Source of the DNA: a virus
Reading direction: 5' to 3' (one strand)
Length of the DNA: 64,000 nt
Virus record (IMG/VR): IMGVR_UViG_3300041411_000085
Span: 1-64,000 of that record
Shown here: piece by piece, positions 9,206 through 16,714 of the stretch
How the letters are laid out: each line of letters starts with the position of its first letter
How positions within the stretch are numbered: the first letter of the stretch is position 1
Position numbers and translations under genes: made by a program
Notes under the pieces: generated by a model
Told to the model about the DNA's origin: nothing
What the model saw: the letters and a program-made list of their open reading frames with translations, nothing else
The model's database searches: none

Positions 9206-9405
9206 ATTAATACCTTGAGATTAGCTGCTGATTATTGAATTAACGTATTAGCGTCCACCCTGCCTGACCTAATATCTCTACCTTCGCAAGATTCGAAAGT
9301 CTTCTCCACCTAACCGTCTTTCCGGTTTGTCATTTATTTCAACTGTCCGCCAGAACAGTTTGGGCTAGGACTAGGCGTCCTGATACCAGACCGAAGTCTG
9401 ATTCT
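9206..9405 (-). other. Structured 200-nt intergenic segment
   Basis: Non-coding space between two minus-strand genes. On the minus strand it can form CAGAC-TTCG-GTCTG (a UUCG-type tetraloop hairpin near 9382-9398), AACTGT/ACAGTT near 9339-9360, and CTTTCG/CGAAGG near 9283-9301. No U-run follows any stem. It may be a processed RNA or an untranslated leader; no tRNA fold could be completed. Confidence 0.45.
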
Positions 9406-9819
9406 TTACTCGTCATCATCTTCTGTTGGATCAACATACACAAGAGACAACCGAGGTTTTAATTGCTGTTCAATTTCTTTAGGAGACTCTTCACCAGCTT
9501 CCAAAGAATCTTTAACTTCAAACTTAAGTTTGTTGTAAGAAATTTCTTCCGCATTCGCGGCCTTACTTACTGTTACCAAGCTATTCACAAGCCATTTACT
9601 TGCAGAGGCTTGTTCCGTATCAATAGCAACACCATCGATTTGCTTCTTGATATTCTCAAGAGCTTTGTCTTTCATTTCCAGAAGTTGTTCTTCCAGAATT
9701 CGAAGTTTACTTTTGGTGATTCGTTTACTATTACCGCCTGTAGTCTTGCGATTAGACTTAGGGCCGTTGAACCTAGTATCGGGACTAGGATTTTTATTTG
9801 TAGTTTTCTTAGTCGTCAT
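9406..9819 (-). CDS. Putative terminase small subunit
   Basis: 137-residue basic-to-acidic protein: Lys/Thr/Asn-rich N-terminus (TTKKTTNKNPSPD), a central helical part (LRILEEQLLEMKDKALENI) and an acidic tail (DPTEDDDE). Position as first gene of the packaging block and the helix-rich middle suit a DNA-recognising small terminase, but no decisive motif is visible. A scaffold-like or other DNA-binding protein is possible. ATG at 9819 follows AAAGGAA. Confidence 0.4.
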   Translation of the reverse strand: MTTKKTTNKNPSPDTRFNGPKSNRKTTGGNSKRITKSKLRILEEQLLEMKDKALENIKKQIDGVAIDTEQASASKWLVNSLVTVSKAANAEEISYNKLKFEVKDSLEAGEESPKEIEQQLKPRLSLVYVDPTEDDDE

Positions 9820-10358
9820 AATAGATTCCTTTGTAAATTAATTCTTAATCATTCTGGCAAGACTACTTGCAATAATATCAAAGGATAACAAAATGATTAA
9901 GAAATGACCCTGTTGTAAGCATGCTCTGCAAGGAGAGGTACATTGCACGCTATCAAGGTCAGAAAGATAACCTATGGAGGGGGATAGGCATCTTTAAGTG
10001 CTGGGAGGAGAGATGAACCAGCAGGAGAAGATAAGACTCATGTAGAATTTAGTTCTTATTGTCTTATCGGGTGAAACTTAGAATTAGTTCCGCATGTGCG
10101 GGAAAGTCCACGTTCTTCCAAACTCTATAACGTTACGGTTGTAGGACTGTCTTGCTCCGTATAACAACTCTTACCATTTCTGGCATTGGAAATTGGTATC
10201 GCCTAAGGCTTCAAAGGCCGTCACCTTATTTCTGGCTCAAGTATCCTTTTCAGGAAGTCCCTCACGGGGTAAATGTAGTGCCACCTACAAATTCTTTAGA
10301 AACCTTCGTATTCTTCATTCATAAATTTCTTCCTTTGCTTTATGACTTGATATATCTA
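9820..10358 (-). ncRNA. Long structured leader or RNA upstream of the packaging operon
   Basis: About 520 nt with no credible gene. On the minus strand it forms several stems: CCGCA/TGCGG (near 10092-10103), GATAAGAC/GTCTTATC (near 10032-10070), TACCA-TTTC paired with GAAA-TTGGTA (near 10170-10195), and GTAG/CTAC (near 10275-10290). A short reading frame of 8 codons with a good ribosome site begins near 10321. A candidate promoter lies directly upstream. Candidates are a regulatory leader, a phage RNA, or a packaging-site region. Confidence 0.4.
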
Positions 10359-10387
10359 ATCATCGCATGTTTTTAACCATTTGTCAA
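10359..10387 (-). promoter_or_regulatory. Candidate promoter for the leader and packaging block
   Basis: Minus-strand TTGACA (10382-10387), 17-nt spacer, GATGAT (10359-10364). The -35 is perfect and the -10 matches 4 of 6 consensus positions. It lies just past the stop codon of the 58-aa gene. Confidence 0.5.
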
Positions 10388-10393
10388 CACTTA

Positions 10394-10570
10394 TTATTCG
10401 TATTTAGGTAAAATAGTTTTATAGACACTAAAATCAGGGTCCGTTAGGCTTTCAAATGCCCATTCATTACGGAACACTTCCATACTATCTTCCAAATATT
10501 CTACTTCAATATCACATACACAATAGTTGTTAATACGCCCACATTGTGAGCAAAAGCAAATCTCGCCCAC
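10394..10570 (-). CDS. Small zinc-ribbon-like protein, 58 aa
   Basis: GTG start at 10570 preceded by AAGAGGG. The N-terminus has CFCSQCG and YCVCD, four to five cysteines in CxxC/CxC spacing suited to one zinc ion, followed by an acidic region. Function unknown; such mini zinc ribbons often bind nucleic acid or protein partners. It has its own promoter upstream. Confidence 0.7.
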   Translation of the reverse strand: MGEICFCSQCGRINNYCVCDIEVEYLEDSMEVFRNEWAFESLTDPDFSVYKTILPKYE

Positions 10571-10604
10571 TTGTGAGCCCTCTTAGTTAAGTTCCAAGTT
10601 GTTA

Positions 10605-10633
10605 GTAAAACACAATCGAACTCGTTCTGTCAA
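10605..10633 (-). promoter_or_regulatory. Candidate promoter for the 58-aa zinc protein
   Basis: Minus-strand TTGACA (10628-10633) with TTTTAC at 17 nt (10605-10610) or TTTACT at 18 nt. The -35 is perfect and the -10 is poor. Confidence 0.45.
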
Positions 10634-10652
10634 GTAAATCTGAAAATAAATA

Positions 10653-10841
10653 TTAAACACCATTTAAAATACTTTCAATCTCTTCAAAACAGATTGTCCT
10701 ATGTCCTGCACCATCATCACACCTAGTGATGAGTCCATACTCTTTGTTTTCAAGCGCATCCAAAAGAAATGCAAGCCTTTCAGAGTCTTTGATTAGAGCA
10801 TCTAGCTCGCGCTTGAATTTTACTGCGGTATGCTTGTTCAT
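10653..10841 (-). CDS. Hypothetical protein, 62 aa
   Basis: Not recognised. A helical N-terminal half (KFKRELDALIKDSERLAFLL) is followed by a short Cys/Asp-containing segment. Its ATG overlaps the stop of the polymerase-like gene by 4 nt, so the two are translationally coupled and may work together. Confidence 0.75.
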   Translation of the reverse strand: MNKHTAVKFKRELDALIKDSERLAFLLDALENKEYGLITRCDDGAGHRTICFEEIESILNGV

Positions 10842-12199
10842 TTCTTATCCACCTTACAAAATGTTGTATCTCCCAATACTGTTTTCCATGCACTAAACAT
10901 GGCCTCTCTCAAATCATCTTCAGCAGAAGCCTTAACCAAACAACTATCGTGATAAGCCAGCACTGTATGTCCTTTAGATCCCATTGCACCAACAATACGC
11001 ATCATAATCTTACTGTCAATGTTTTGTAGGGTGATACCGGCATCTGAAAAGAAGTGCTCTGCAATGAAATCGTTATGTGTTTGCACAGCTTCAAGTACAG
11101 ATGAGTAATCGATATTGCCAACCATTGCATAAAACTCTTGATCTTCAATACTGTTCTGAGCACGATCAATCTTAACTTTATTGCCTAGTGTCCAAGCTGC
11201 ACTATTCTTGTCGTTAGAATTCATACCAATAAGAATAGCTAACTTAGCTAACTGCCGTACAGGATTATGAACCTTACCTGTAACAGCCTCCCATTGTTCT
11301 TTCATACGACCATCTACTTTGATAAATGAAAGATCAGCACCGTAAGGAGAGAAATCTTCGCCCATTACATCAAAGATACTAAATCCATCTGTATTATACA
11401 TCATCTGATAGCAGATACTTGGGTGGATAGATGAGTAATCTAATTCCACAACTGGTTCACCATCAATCATTAGAGAAGATGCTCGGATGTGCTGCGGTAG
11501 GAGTTGAACACCACCGCCTAGTGTATAGAGACGACCACCACTTTCTAGATCACCACTAAAGATACGGCGGTATGCAACATCAGCAATCGGACGACCATCA
11601 AATGTAATTGATGCACCAGCCAACATATCATTCATACTCTTAACCTCACTCTTAATATCTTTAAATCCTTTATGACCTCGTGTTGGCATCATTTCTTTTG
11701 TCTCACGATCCCGAATGATAGCTAGATCATTATCTTCAAGCTCTTTCCATAGGTTATAAGAAGTATTAACATTTTCCCACATATCTCCTGTCCTCTTTTT
11801 AAATATCATACACGAAGGCACAGATTCATCTGGAACCAGAACTCCTTTATTCATCTTCCAAGATTTTACATACCCTTTATAAAGGTCAATATAACCCTTG
11901 GCTTCAAGGAAGTCAACAAGAGATTTAACTTTCCTGTATCCAATGCCTTGCTTTGACTTAGTGTATGCGTGTATGTCTAGACTGAAGACAATACCTTTAG
12001 CACTCTTCTTGACAGCGCGAGCTGAGTTAGACACCCACCACCTCACTGCATCTTCCCATTTGTAGTTGGTATGCTCCATCACTTGATCTACTATCTTCTT
12101 ATAGTATTTAGATTCATGGTAATAGATATAACTTCTTACACACCCAAGGTTAACAGAGTAAGCTTGATGTTCTGTCATGTTACTTAATTCATAGATCAA
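10838..12199 (-). CDS. Polymerase-palm-like protein A (family A-like motifs)
   Basis: 453 residues of unassigned family. Visible motifs: RIFSGDLESGGR (212-223), a motif-A-like VVELDYSSIH (D254), R315-x3-K319 then GMN (325-327) resembling the family A O-helix pattern, LQNIDS (391-396), and AYHDSCLV (H417-D418-S419) resembling motif C, where single-subunit RNA polymerases also carry HDS. No exonuclease domain precedes it. It is homologous to the protein at 45062-46348. TTG start at 12199 is set by AAGGAGA 8 nt upstream. A strong promoter lies 145 nt upstream. It could be a DNA or RNA polymerase, a primer-making enzyme, or an inactive relative. Confidence 0.7.
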   Translation of the reverse strand: MIYELSNMTEHQAYSVNLGCVRSYIYYHESKYYKKIVDQVMEHTNYKWEDAVRWWVSNSARAVKKSAKGIVFSLDIHAYTKSKQGIGYRKVKSLVDFLEAKGYIDLYKGYVKSWKMNKGVLVPDESVPSCMIFKKRTGDMWENVNTSYNLWKELEDNDLAIIRDRETKEMMPTRGHKGFKDIKSEVKSMNDMLAGASITFDGRPIADVAYRRIFSGDLESGGRLYTLGGGVQLLPQHIRASSLMIDGEPVVELDYSSIHPSICYQMMYNTDGFSIFDVMGEDFSPYGADLSFIKVDGRMKEQWEAVTGKVHNPVRQLAKLAILIGMNSNDKNSAAWTLGNKVKIDRAQNSIEDQEFYAMVGNIDYSSVLEAVQTHNDFIAEHFFSDAGITLQNIDSKIMMRIVGAMGSKGHTVLAYHDSCLVKASAEDDLREAMFSAWKTVLGDTTFCKVDKK

Positions 12200-12346
12200 T
12201 CACTTGTTCTCCTTATGATCGGTTGTAGTTAGTAGTAGATAGATGTATTGTATTACATGTTCTCCTCTACAGCCCACGGTTTATAAGGGTTTGTCCTCAT
12301 TCTACTCGGTACTTTCTCTGTTTTTTCTACATAATTCATTCCCACA

Positions 12347-12375
12347 AGATTACACGCCTCCAAGCTCCCTGTCAA
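12347..12375 (-). promoter_or_regulatory. Promoter for polymerase-like gene A
   Basis: Minus-strand TTGACA (12370-12375), 17-nt spacer, TAATCT (12347-12352). It is divergent from the plus-strand promoter 47 nt away. The +1 near 12340 gives a leader of about 140 nt. Confidence 0.8.
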
Positions 12376-12421
12376 CCCCCTCACAACATTATTTTATATT
12401 CCAAACAAATCTATTCACCGC

Positions 12422-12450
12422 TTGCAATCCATCCTCGGCAGTGCTATCCT
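12422..12450 (+). promoter_or_regulatory. Promoter of the plus-strand early block
   Basis: TTGCAA (12422-12427), 17-nt spacer, TATCCT (12445-12450), 27 nt before the first ATG at 12477. It resembles the minus-strand promoter at 38664-38692 (TTGCAT, 17 nt, TATCCT). Confidence 0.65.
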
Positions 12451-12476
12451 TTGTACAACAAATAGGAGAGACCCAA

Positions 12477-12611
12477 ATGCCCATCATCCACCTACACACC
12501 TACCGTCTCCTGAAACAAATCCTTGAACATGCAGATAAGGTTGTGATAGTGTCGGTAACACGAGAGGATGGGAAGCAAATGAAATACACGTATGTGAAAA
12601 CTGAGAACTGA
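12477..12611 (+). CDS. Hypothetical protein, 44 aa
   Basis: First gene of the plus-strand early block. ATG at 12477 follows AGGAGAG, whereas a longer upstream reading frame starting at 12243 crosses both promoters and is rejected. Basic, mostly strand-forming peptide ending KYTYVKTEN; no known family. Confidence 0.7.
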   Translation: MPIIHLHTYRLLKQILEHADKVVIVSVTREDGKQMKYTYVKTEN

Positions 12612-12626
12612 GAAGGGAGAGAAGAG

Positions 12627-12788
12627 ATGAACGATTTTACAGTGAAGGAAATGATAGAGTTGCTTAAGTCACTTCCGCAAGATGCTCGTGTGTTCCAGCA
12701 TAGTGGGGAACAAGGTGGTATATTATCTATAGTGTCAAAGAACGGTAACAAGCAGTGGTCTGTGTTGAAGGAAGGTAAGCTGAAATGA
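12627..12788 (+). CDS. Hypothetical protein, 53 aa
   Basis: ATG preceded by GGGAGAGAAGAG. Begins MNDFTVKEMIELLKSLP, a pattern common in small phage proteins; the rest is polar. Stop overlaps the next start by 4 nt. Confidence 0.7.
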   Translation: MNDFTVKEMIELLKSLPQDARVFQHSGEQGGILSIVSKNGNKQWSVLKEGKLK

Positions 12789-12964
12789 CCCATACCTTTC
12801 GCGACAAAGACATAGACGAAATCTTCGTCATCAAATCCCCTAAAAACACTCTCCTCCACATAAGCTATCTTGGCCCAACAGAGGAGACGTTCTACACAAG
12901 GGCTGATCTAGTGAGATTGCTTGATATTATTGATGGGAAGGAAGAAGGAGTGATGAGGGTATGA
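12785..12964 (+). CDS. Hypothetical protein, 59 aa
   Basis: Starts at the ATGA overlap with the preceding gene and ends in an ATGA overlap with the next. Contains a strand-rich middle (EIFVIKSPKNTLLHISYL) and a helical end. Not recognised. Confidence 0.65.
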   Translation: MTHTFRDKDIDEIFVIKSPKNTLLHISYLGPTEETFYTRADLVRLLDIIDGKEEGVMRV

Positions 12965-13200
12965 CATTAAAATATAAGAGCCAACGAATCGTGCAGAATG
13001 TTCTTGTAGATGCATCTTGTGACAGGTGTAATGAACCGCTGAGTGTGGACGACGGCAAGATTCAAGATGGAGGGACTTTCAGACACAGTTTCTCATGGCA
13101 GAATCCTAAATACCCTTGTGGTGATATGGTTGCTACTGTCTGCGAACCTTGCCTGATTGAAATTTTTCATTTTGGCACTTTTACCAAGGACCAATATTGA
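12961..13200 (+). CDS. Small zinc-binding protein, 79 aa
   Basis: Two cysteine pairs, CDRC (about 20-23) and CEPC (about 62-65), spaced like a treble-clef or ribbon zinc site, with intervening His and Cys. No family recognised. ATG overlaps the upstream stop. Confidence 0.75.
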   Translation: MTLKYKSQRIVQNVLVDASCDRCNEPLSVDDGKIQDGGTFRHSFSWQNPKYPCGDMVATVCEPCLIEIFHFGTFTKDQY

Positions 13201-13499
13201 TGCTGTATCTTATCCTTTGGTTTATATGTTCCGTATCGGCATTTTATCTCCTCAAAAACTACGTCTCATCCAACCTGCGACAGATGGGTATCCCAGACGC
13301 TAGCATTGCTACAGCTATGAGAAATGCCGCTAAGAAAGACAAAACAATCGATCCAATGCACGACTGTCCAGACCATATTGCTTCAGCTTTGTTTTGGACG
13401 ATTCTTTTAGTGTATAATCTCTTATGTTGGCCGTTCTGTTTGTGTACACTTGTTTACTGGAAGATTAACAAACAAGACTTTTCAGATTTTAGGAGTTAA
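13200..13499 (+). CDS. Membrane protein with two transmembrane segments
   Basis: About 99 residues. An N-terminal hydrophobic helix (LYLILWFICSVSAFYLL) and a second near residues 62-85 (ALFWTILLVYNLLCWPF) flank a polar loop of about 40 residues. ATG at 13200 overlaps the previous stop; a TTG at 13197 is an alternative. Inner-membrane location is likely; function unknown. Confidence 0.75.
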   Translation: MLYLILWFICSVSAFYLLKNYVSSNLRQMGIPDASIATAMRNAAKKDKTIDPMHDCPDHIASALFWTILLVYNLLCWPFCLCTLVYWKINKQDFSDFRS

Positions 13500-13501
13500 T
13501 T

Positions 13502-13906
13502 ATGGAACTAGAAGAACTTAAGGGGGTTGTAGCTCTTATTGATGAGATAGAATTTATGCAACGGTTAATGAAACAGAAGGACGATAGAATCAAATACCTT
13601 GAAGATTTGAAAGGTATTGCCGAGAAGACGTCAGCCGAGAAAGCAATAATTAAAATACACAAAGAGTTGGTTGAGAAGAATAACAGCCTAACAGATGCGG
13701 CAAGAGACTTATTGAATGATCTTGATGACAGAGCTTATGACTCAGAACCAAACCCCGGTCAGAGGAATTGTATGGAAAGGCTTCGTGATGTCTTGCATTA
13801 CCCAGAAGACCTTGACTTGCTAACAACATGCGGAACATTCAACACAAAAAATTGCATTTCTAGTGAAGACTTGTGCAAACTACTTAAACCTAAAGGAGAT
13901 AAATAA
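13502..13906 (+). CDS. Coiled-coil hypothetical protein, 134 aa
   Basis: The N-terminal 60 residues form charged heptads (DEIEFMQRLMKQKDDRIKYL), followed by EKNNSLTDAARDLLNDL and a segment with three Cys. Follows AGGAG. The pattern with SLTDAARDLLNDLD recalls short unassigned phage early proteins. Role unknown. Confidence 0.75.
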   Translation: MELEELKGVVALIDEIEFMQRLMKQKDDRIKYLEDLKGIAEKTSAEKAIIKIHKELVEKNNSLTDAARDLLNDLDDRAYDSEPNPGQRNCMERLRDVLHYPEDLDLLTTCGTFNTKNCISSEDLCKLLKPKGDK

Positions 13907-14320
13907 TTGACTATCAACAAGCAATCCTATTTAGACGTTCTAACTGAAGTCCAACAATCTCTGACACAAATAGACACCCTAGAATCAGCAGCTATCTCAG
14001 CAGATGCTGCCTATGGATTTGAAGAAACTTTCATTCAAATTGAAAATAATCTGTCAAGCATCCAAGCCTGGGCACAACAGAAAGTAGATGAGGCTAATCA
14101 AGAGGAAGCTGAGCTTGCAGTGATGAATAATTTCCTTGCTGAATTGAAGGCTGTGTTTGATAAATACAGTTCTAGTGTGGAGATCGCTCAGTTTGAGAGT
14201 GGTTACGGAGTTAGTTATGGGGAGCCGGGAGTAGGGTTTGTCTTGTCAGCTAGCCTAAATAATGTAACATCCACCAAAGAGATTAAGAAATCTGTTATTG
14301 TATCGGGAGATTTGGTGTAA
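13907..14320 (+). CDS. Hypothetical protein, 137 aa
   Basis: TTG start directly after the previous stop, supported by AAAGGAGAT. Largely helical and acidic with AQQKVDEANQEEAELAVM in the middle, then a Gly-rich strand segment (SGYGVSYGEPGVGFVL). No known family. Confidence 0.7.
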   Translation: MTINKQSYLDVLTEVQQSLTQIDTLESAAISADAAYGFEETFIQIENNLSSIQAWAQQKVDEANQEEAELAVMNNFLAELKAVFDKYSSSVEIAQFESGYGVSYGEPGVGFVLSASLNNVTSTKEIKKSVIVSGDLV

Positions 14321-14321
14321 T

Positions 14322-14501
14322 ATGGAAGACACAATTGATTATAAACAACTTCTCCGTAAGTACATTGAGCATGTTGGTCAAACAGAGGGAACTACCTTCA
14401 TCAGCAAGGTTAATTGGTGTTCGGACATCACATTCAATGATGAAGAGGTGGCTGAGTTGGAACTGTTTCAAAGTTACCCCTATCCACAGGAGCTAAATTA
14501 A
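14322..14501 (+). CDS. Hypothetical protein, 59 aa
   Basis: ATG at 14322 preceded by GGGAG; acidic, beginning MEDTIDYKQLLRKYIEHVG. Overlaps the next gene at TAATG. Not recognised. Confidence 0.65.
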   Translation: MEDTIDYKQLLRKYIEHVGQTEGTTFISKVNWCSDITFNDEEVAELELFQSYPYPQELN

Positions 14502-14752
14502 TGAAGGAACAGGAGAAAGAGAAGCTTCGGCAGTTGGATAAAGAAGGACTTAGTGGTACTATACAGTCAGTATTGTTAGACCCTAACATTAACCAAGCAC
14601 ACTATGCAGATGTATTGTATTATTTGTTGGTTAAAGGAATTGAGGAGAAGAGTTATTTTGAAAGGGTGGTGAATAATATGATGCGTGTGCTTAAGGCAGA
14701 AGGTTTGCATAAAGATCTTAATGAGTGTTTGGAATTGGAGGAGAAATTGTGA
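14501..14752 (+). CDS. Hypothetical helical protein, 83 aa
   Basis: Strongly charged helical protein (MKEQEKEKLRQLDKEG at the start, LNECLELEEKL at the end). ATG shares bases with the preceding stop. Likely soluble; function unknown. Confidence 0.7.
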   Translation: MKEQEKEKLRQLDKEGLSGTIQSVLLDPNINQAHYADVLYYLLVKGIEEKSYFERVVNNMMRVLKAEGLHKDLNECLELEEKL

Positions 14753-15069
14753 GGGTTATGAAGATGAATAGTATTAATGTCACACTGGATATGACCTATG
14801 ATAAATTTGTAGAACTCTTTGGTCCTGAAAAAGTAACCGCTACACTGTTTGATAAGGTAATTTGGATTAAGGTTAATGGTAATGAAATTAGGATGCAACC
14901 TGAACACTACATTGAGGATAATTCAAGCCTTTATTATCCTAAAGTTCAGGTAATTCTAGTTCCTTGGGTAAACAAAGAAGTGAAAGCAGCAGAAGAATCT
15001 GTAGCTAAAGCTAAGGAAGCGCTGAAGGCTGCCGAGAATGCTTTGAAAGCTGTAAAACAGTCTAAATAA
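14749..15069 (+). CDS. Hypothetical protein with Ala/Lys-rich tail, 106 aa
   Basis: GTG at 14749 in a GTGA overlap with the upstream stop, preceded by GGAGGAG. The N-terminal ~70 residues are strand-rich (TATLFDKVIWIKVNG). The tail is an amphipathic Ala/Lys helix (KAKEALKAAENALKAVK), suggesting a coiled coil or membrane-surface helix. Confidence 0.7.
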   Translation: MRVMKMNSINVTLDMTYDKFVELFGPEKVTATLFDKVIWIKVNGNEIRMQPEHYIEDNSSLYYPKVQVILVPWVNKEVKAAEESVAKAKEALKAAENALKAVKQSK

Positions 15070-15170
15070 AGCTTGCATAATAGATTGAAGTGTGGGAAGC
15101 TAGAGATGTTGGGAAAGTGGTGAAGCAAATAAAGGTGTGGAAATTTAATTACTGAGAAGGAAATACTAAT

Positions 15171-15974
15171 ATGGCGGGTAAAAGTCGGGCATATCTAACT
15201 GTAGTCGATGACCAAGAAGTACTGGTCCCGAGGAAGAAAACACGGTCCACCCGAAATGGTGGTGTTAAGCCTGAGATTAAGGAGAAGTTTTTGGAGGAAC
15301 GTAATAACCCGCCACCAGTTGTGGCTAAGACTGCAAAACAGAAAGAGTATTTCCGCTTGTTGGAAGACCCTGAAATAAAAGCAATTGTGTGTCTTGGTCT
15401 CCATGGCACGGGTAAGACCTTCTGTGCTGCTGTAGTGGCTGCTGATAAGTTTCGTAAGAACGAAATCAAACAAATTATTGTGGCGCGAGCATATGTTCAA
15501 ACTGGTAAAACATCAGGCTATAAACCCGGCAGCTCCTTGCAGAAATTGTATCCCTACGTGCGGAACGTACTAGATACTATCAAATCGCGTATTGGTGCTG
15601 GAGCATATGAAATTGCACTGAAAGATGGAGAATCTGGTGAAATTCAGGTGCAAGAGGTTGAAAGCATCAGGGGTCGATCTTTTGACCTACCTTCTTACCT
15701 AATAATTGACGAAAGCCAACAGACCACCAAGGAAGAAATGCAGAGTATTGTTACGCGAGTATCAGATAACTGCAAATTGGTGTTATGCGGTGATATTTTG
15801 CAGAAGGATATTCAAGGTGAGTCTGGTCTTGAGTGGTTTATGTCTTTTGCTAAGCGTCATAATTTGAAAGGTGTTGCAGTTATTGACTTCAACTCTCCAG
15901 ACGAGATTGTTCGTGGTGGATTGGTTAAAGATATTGCGATTGGGATGATGAAAGATCGGGCAAATGATTTGTAA
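15171..15974 (+). CDS. phoH: PhoH-like P-loop ATPase
   Basis: 267 residues. Walker A GLHGTGKT at 76-83, VARAYVQTGK at 105-113 (the conserved PhoH segment after strand 2) and Walker B LIIDESQ at 177-183 with a downstream GDILQKD sensor. The N-terminal ~55 residues are basic and disordered. PhoH-type ATPases are frequent in phages; an RNA-helicase or nucleolytic role is proposed but not settled. Preceded by about 100 nt of non-coding sequence. Confidence 0.9.
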   Translation: MAGKSRAYLTVVDDQEVLVPRKKTRSTRNGGVKPEIKEKFLEERNNPPPVVAKTAKQKEYFRLLEDPEIKAIVCLGLHGTGKTFCAAVVAADKFRKNEIKQIIVARAYVQTGKTSGYKPGSSLQKLYPYVRNVLDTIKSRIGAGAYEIALKDGESGEIQVQEVESIRGRSFDLPSYLIIDESQQTTKEEMQSIVTRVSDNCKLVLCGDILQKDIQGESGLEWFMSFAKRHNLKGVAVIDFNSPDEIVRGGLVKDIAIGMMKDRANDL

Positions 15975-15982
15975 GGAGAAGT

Positions 15983-16714
15983 ATGAAAGCTATTGATTTA
16001 ACGGGGAAGAAATATAATAGACTTCTTGTAGAAAGTTTCGCGGGTTCTCGTAAGACCGAAGGTGCTGGTCAATCTATACGAACTTGGAATTGTTTGTGTG
16101 ACTGCGGTAATAGGATTGTTGTAGATGGTCATGCCTTGAAGTGTGACAATACGATGAGTTGTGGATGTTATAAACTTGAAGTCACAACAACACATGGTAT
16201 GTGGAAGGATCGATTCTATCAAATATGGGGAGATATGAAAGTTCGCTGTGATTGTGAAACTAATCAGTCTTACTACAGATATGGAGGTCGGGGTATTAGC
16301 TATCAAGAATCTTGGGTATCGTTTGAAGCTTTTAAAGAAGACATGTATTCCAGTTATGAAGATCACCTAACTCTAGAGAGGATTGACGTAAACGGTAATT
16401 ACTCCAAAGAAAATTGCTGCTGGGCCACTAAAGCCGAACAAGCAAGGAATAGAGGTATGGATGCACGTAATAAAACAGGAGTAACTGGTATTAGAACTTG
16501 GATTGATAAAGATACTCAGGTTCTATATTATGTAGCAGAGGCTCAAGGGTTAGATGGTAAAAGGGTGACTAAACACTTTTCAACTGTAAAGTATGGCGAA
16601 GAAGGGGCCTTTAATTTGGCAGTCGCTAAACGAAAAGAGTTTATGAATGTACTAAGTGAAAATGGAATTGAGTACGGCATTAATCACGGTATCCAAAAAG
16701 AGGAATTTGTATGA
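15983..16714 (+). CDS. HNH-type homing endonuclease with AP2 domain
   Basis: 243 residues. The start LTGKKYNRLLV...LCDCGN and the SCGCYKLE zinc-type segment are typical of phage HNH/AP2 endonucleases. The core has YQIWGDMKVRC and LTLERIDVNGNYSKENCCWAT (HNH-like His replaced by other residues in places), followed by an AP2 DNA-binding domain (TGVTGIRTWI to KEFMNV). Good site TAAGGAG. Sits between phoH and a ClpP-like gene, whose ATG overlaps its stop. Confidence 0.8.
   Translation: MKAIDLTGKKYNRLLVESFAGSRKTEGAGQSIRTWNCLCDCGNRIVVDGHALKCDNTMSCGCYKLEVTTTHGMWKDRFYQIWGDMKVRCDCETNQSYYRYGGRGISYQESWVSFEAFKEDMYSSYEDHLTLERIDVNGNYSKENCCWATKAEQARNRGMDARNKTGVTGIRTWIDKDTQVLYYVAEAQGLDGKRVTKHFSTVKYGEEGAFNLAVAKRKEFMNVLSENGIEYGINHGIQKEEFV

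Noticed and set aside
9280-9310. tRNA-like TTCGAAT segment
   Set aside because: A T-arm-like hairpin is present but no matching acceptor or anticodon stem could be built.
12243-12611. 122-codon plus frame starting at 12243
   Set aside because: It would run through both divergent promoters; only the 44 codons from the ATG at 12477 have a ribosome site.
15062-15110. Promoter before phoH with TTGCAT
   Set aside because: The -35-like box matches the one at 23566, but no -10 box lies at 16-19 nt.
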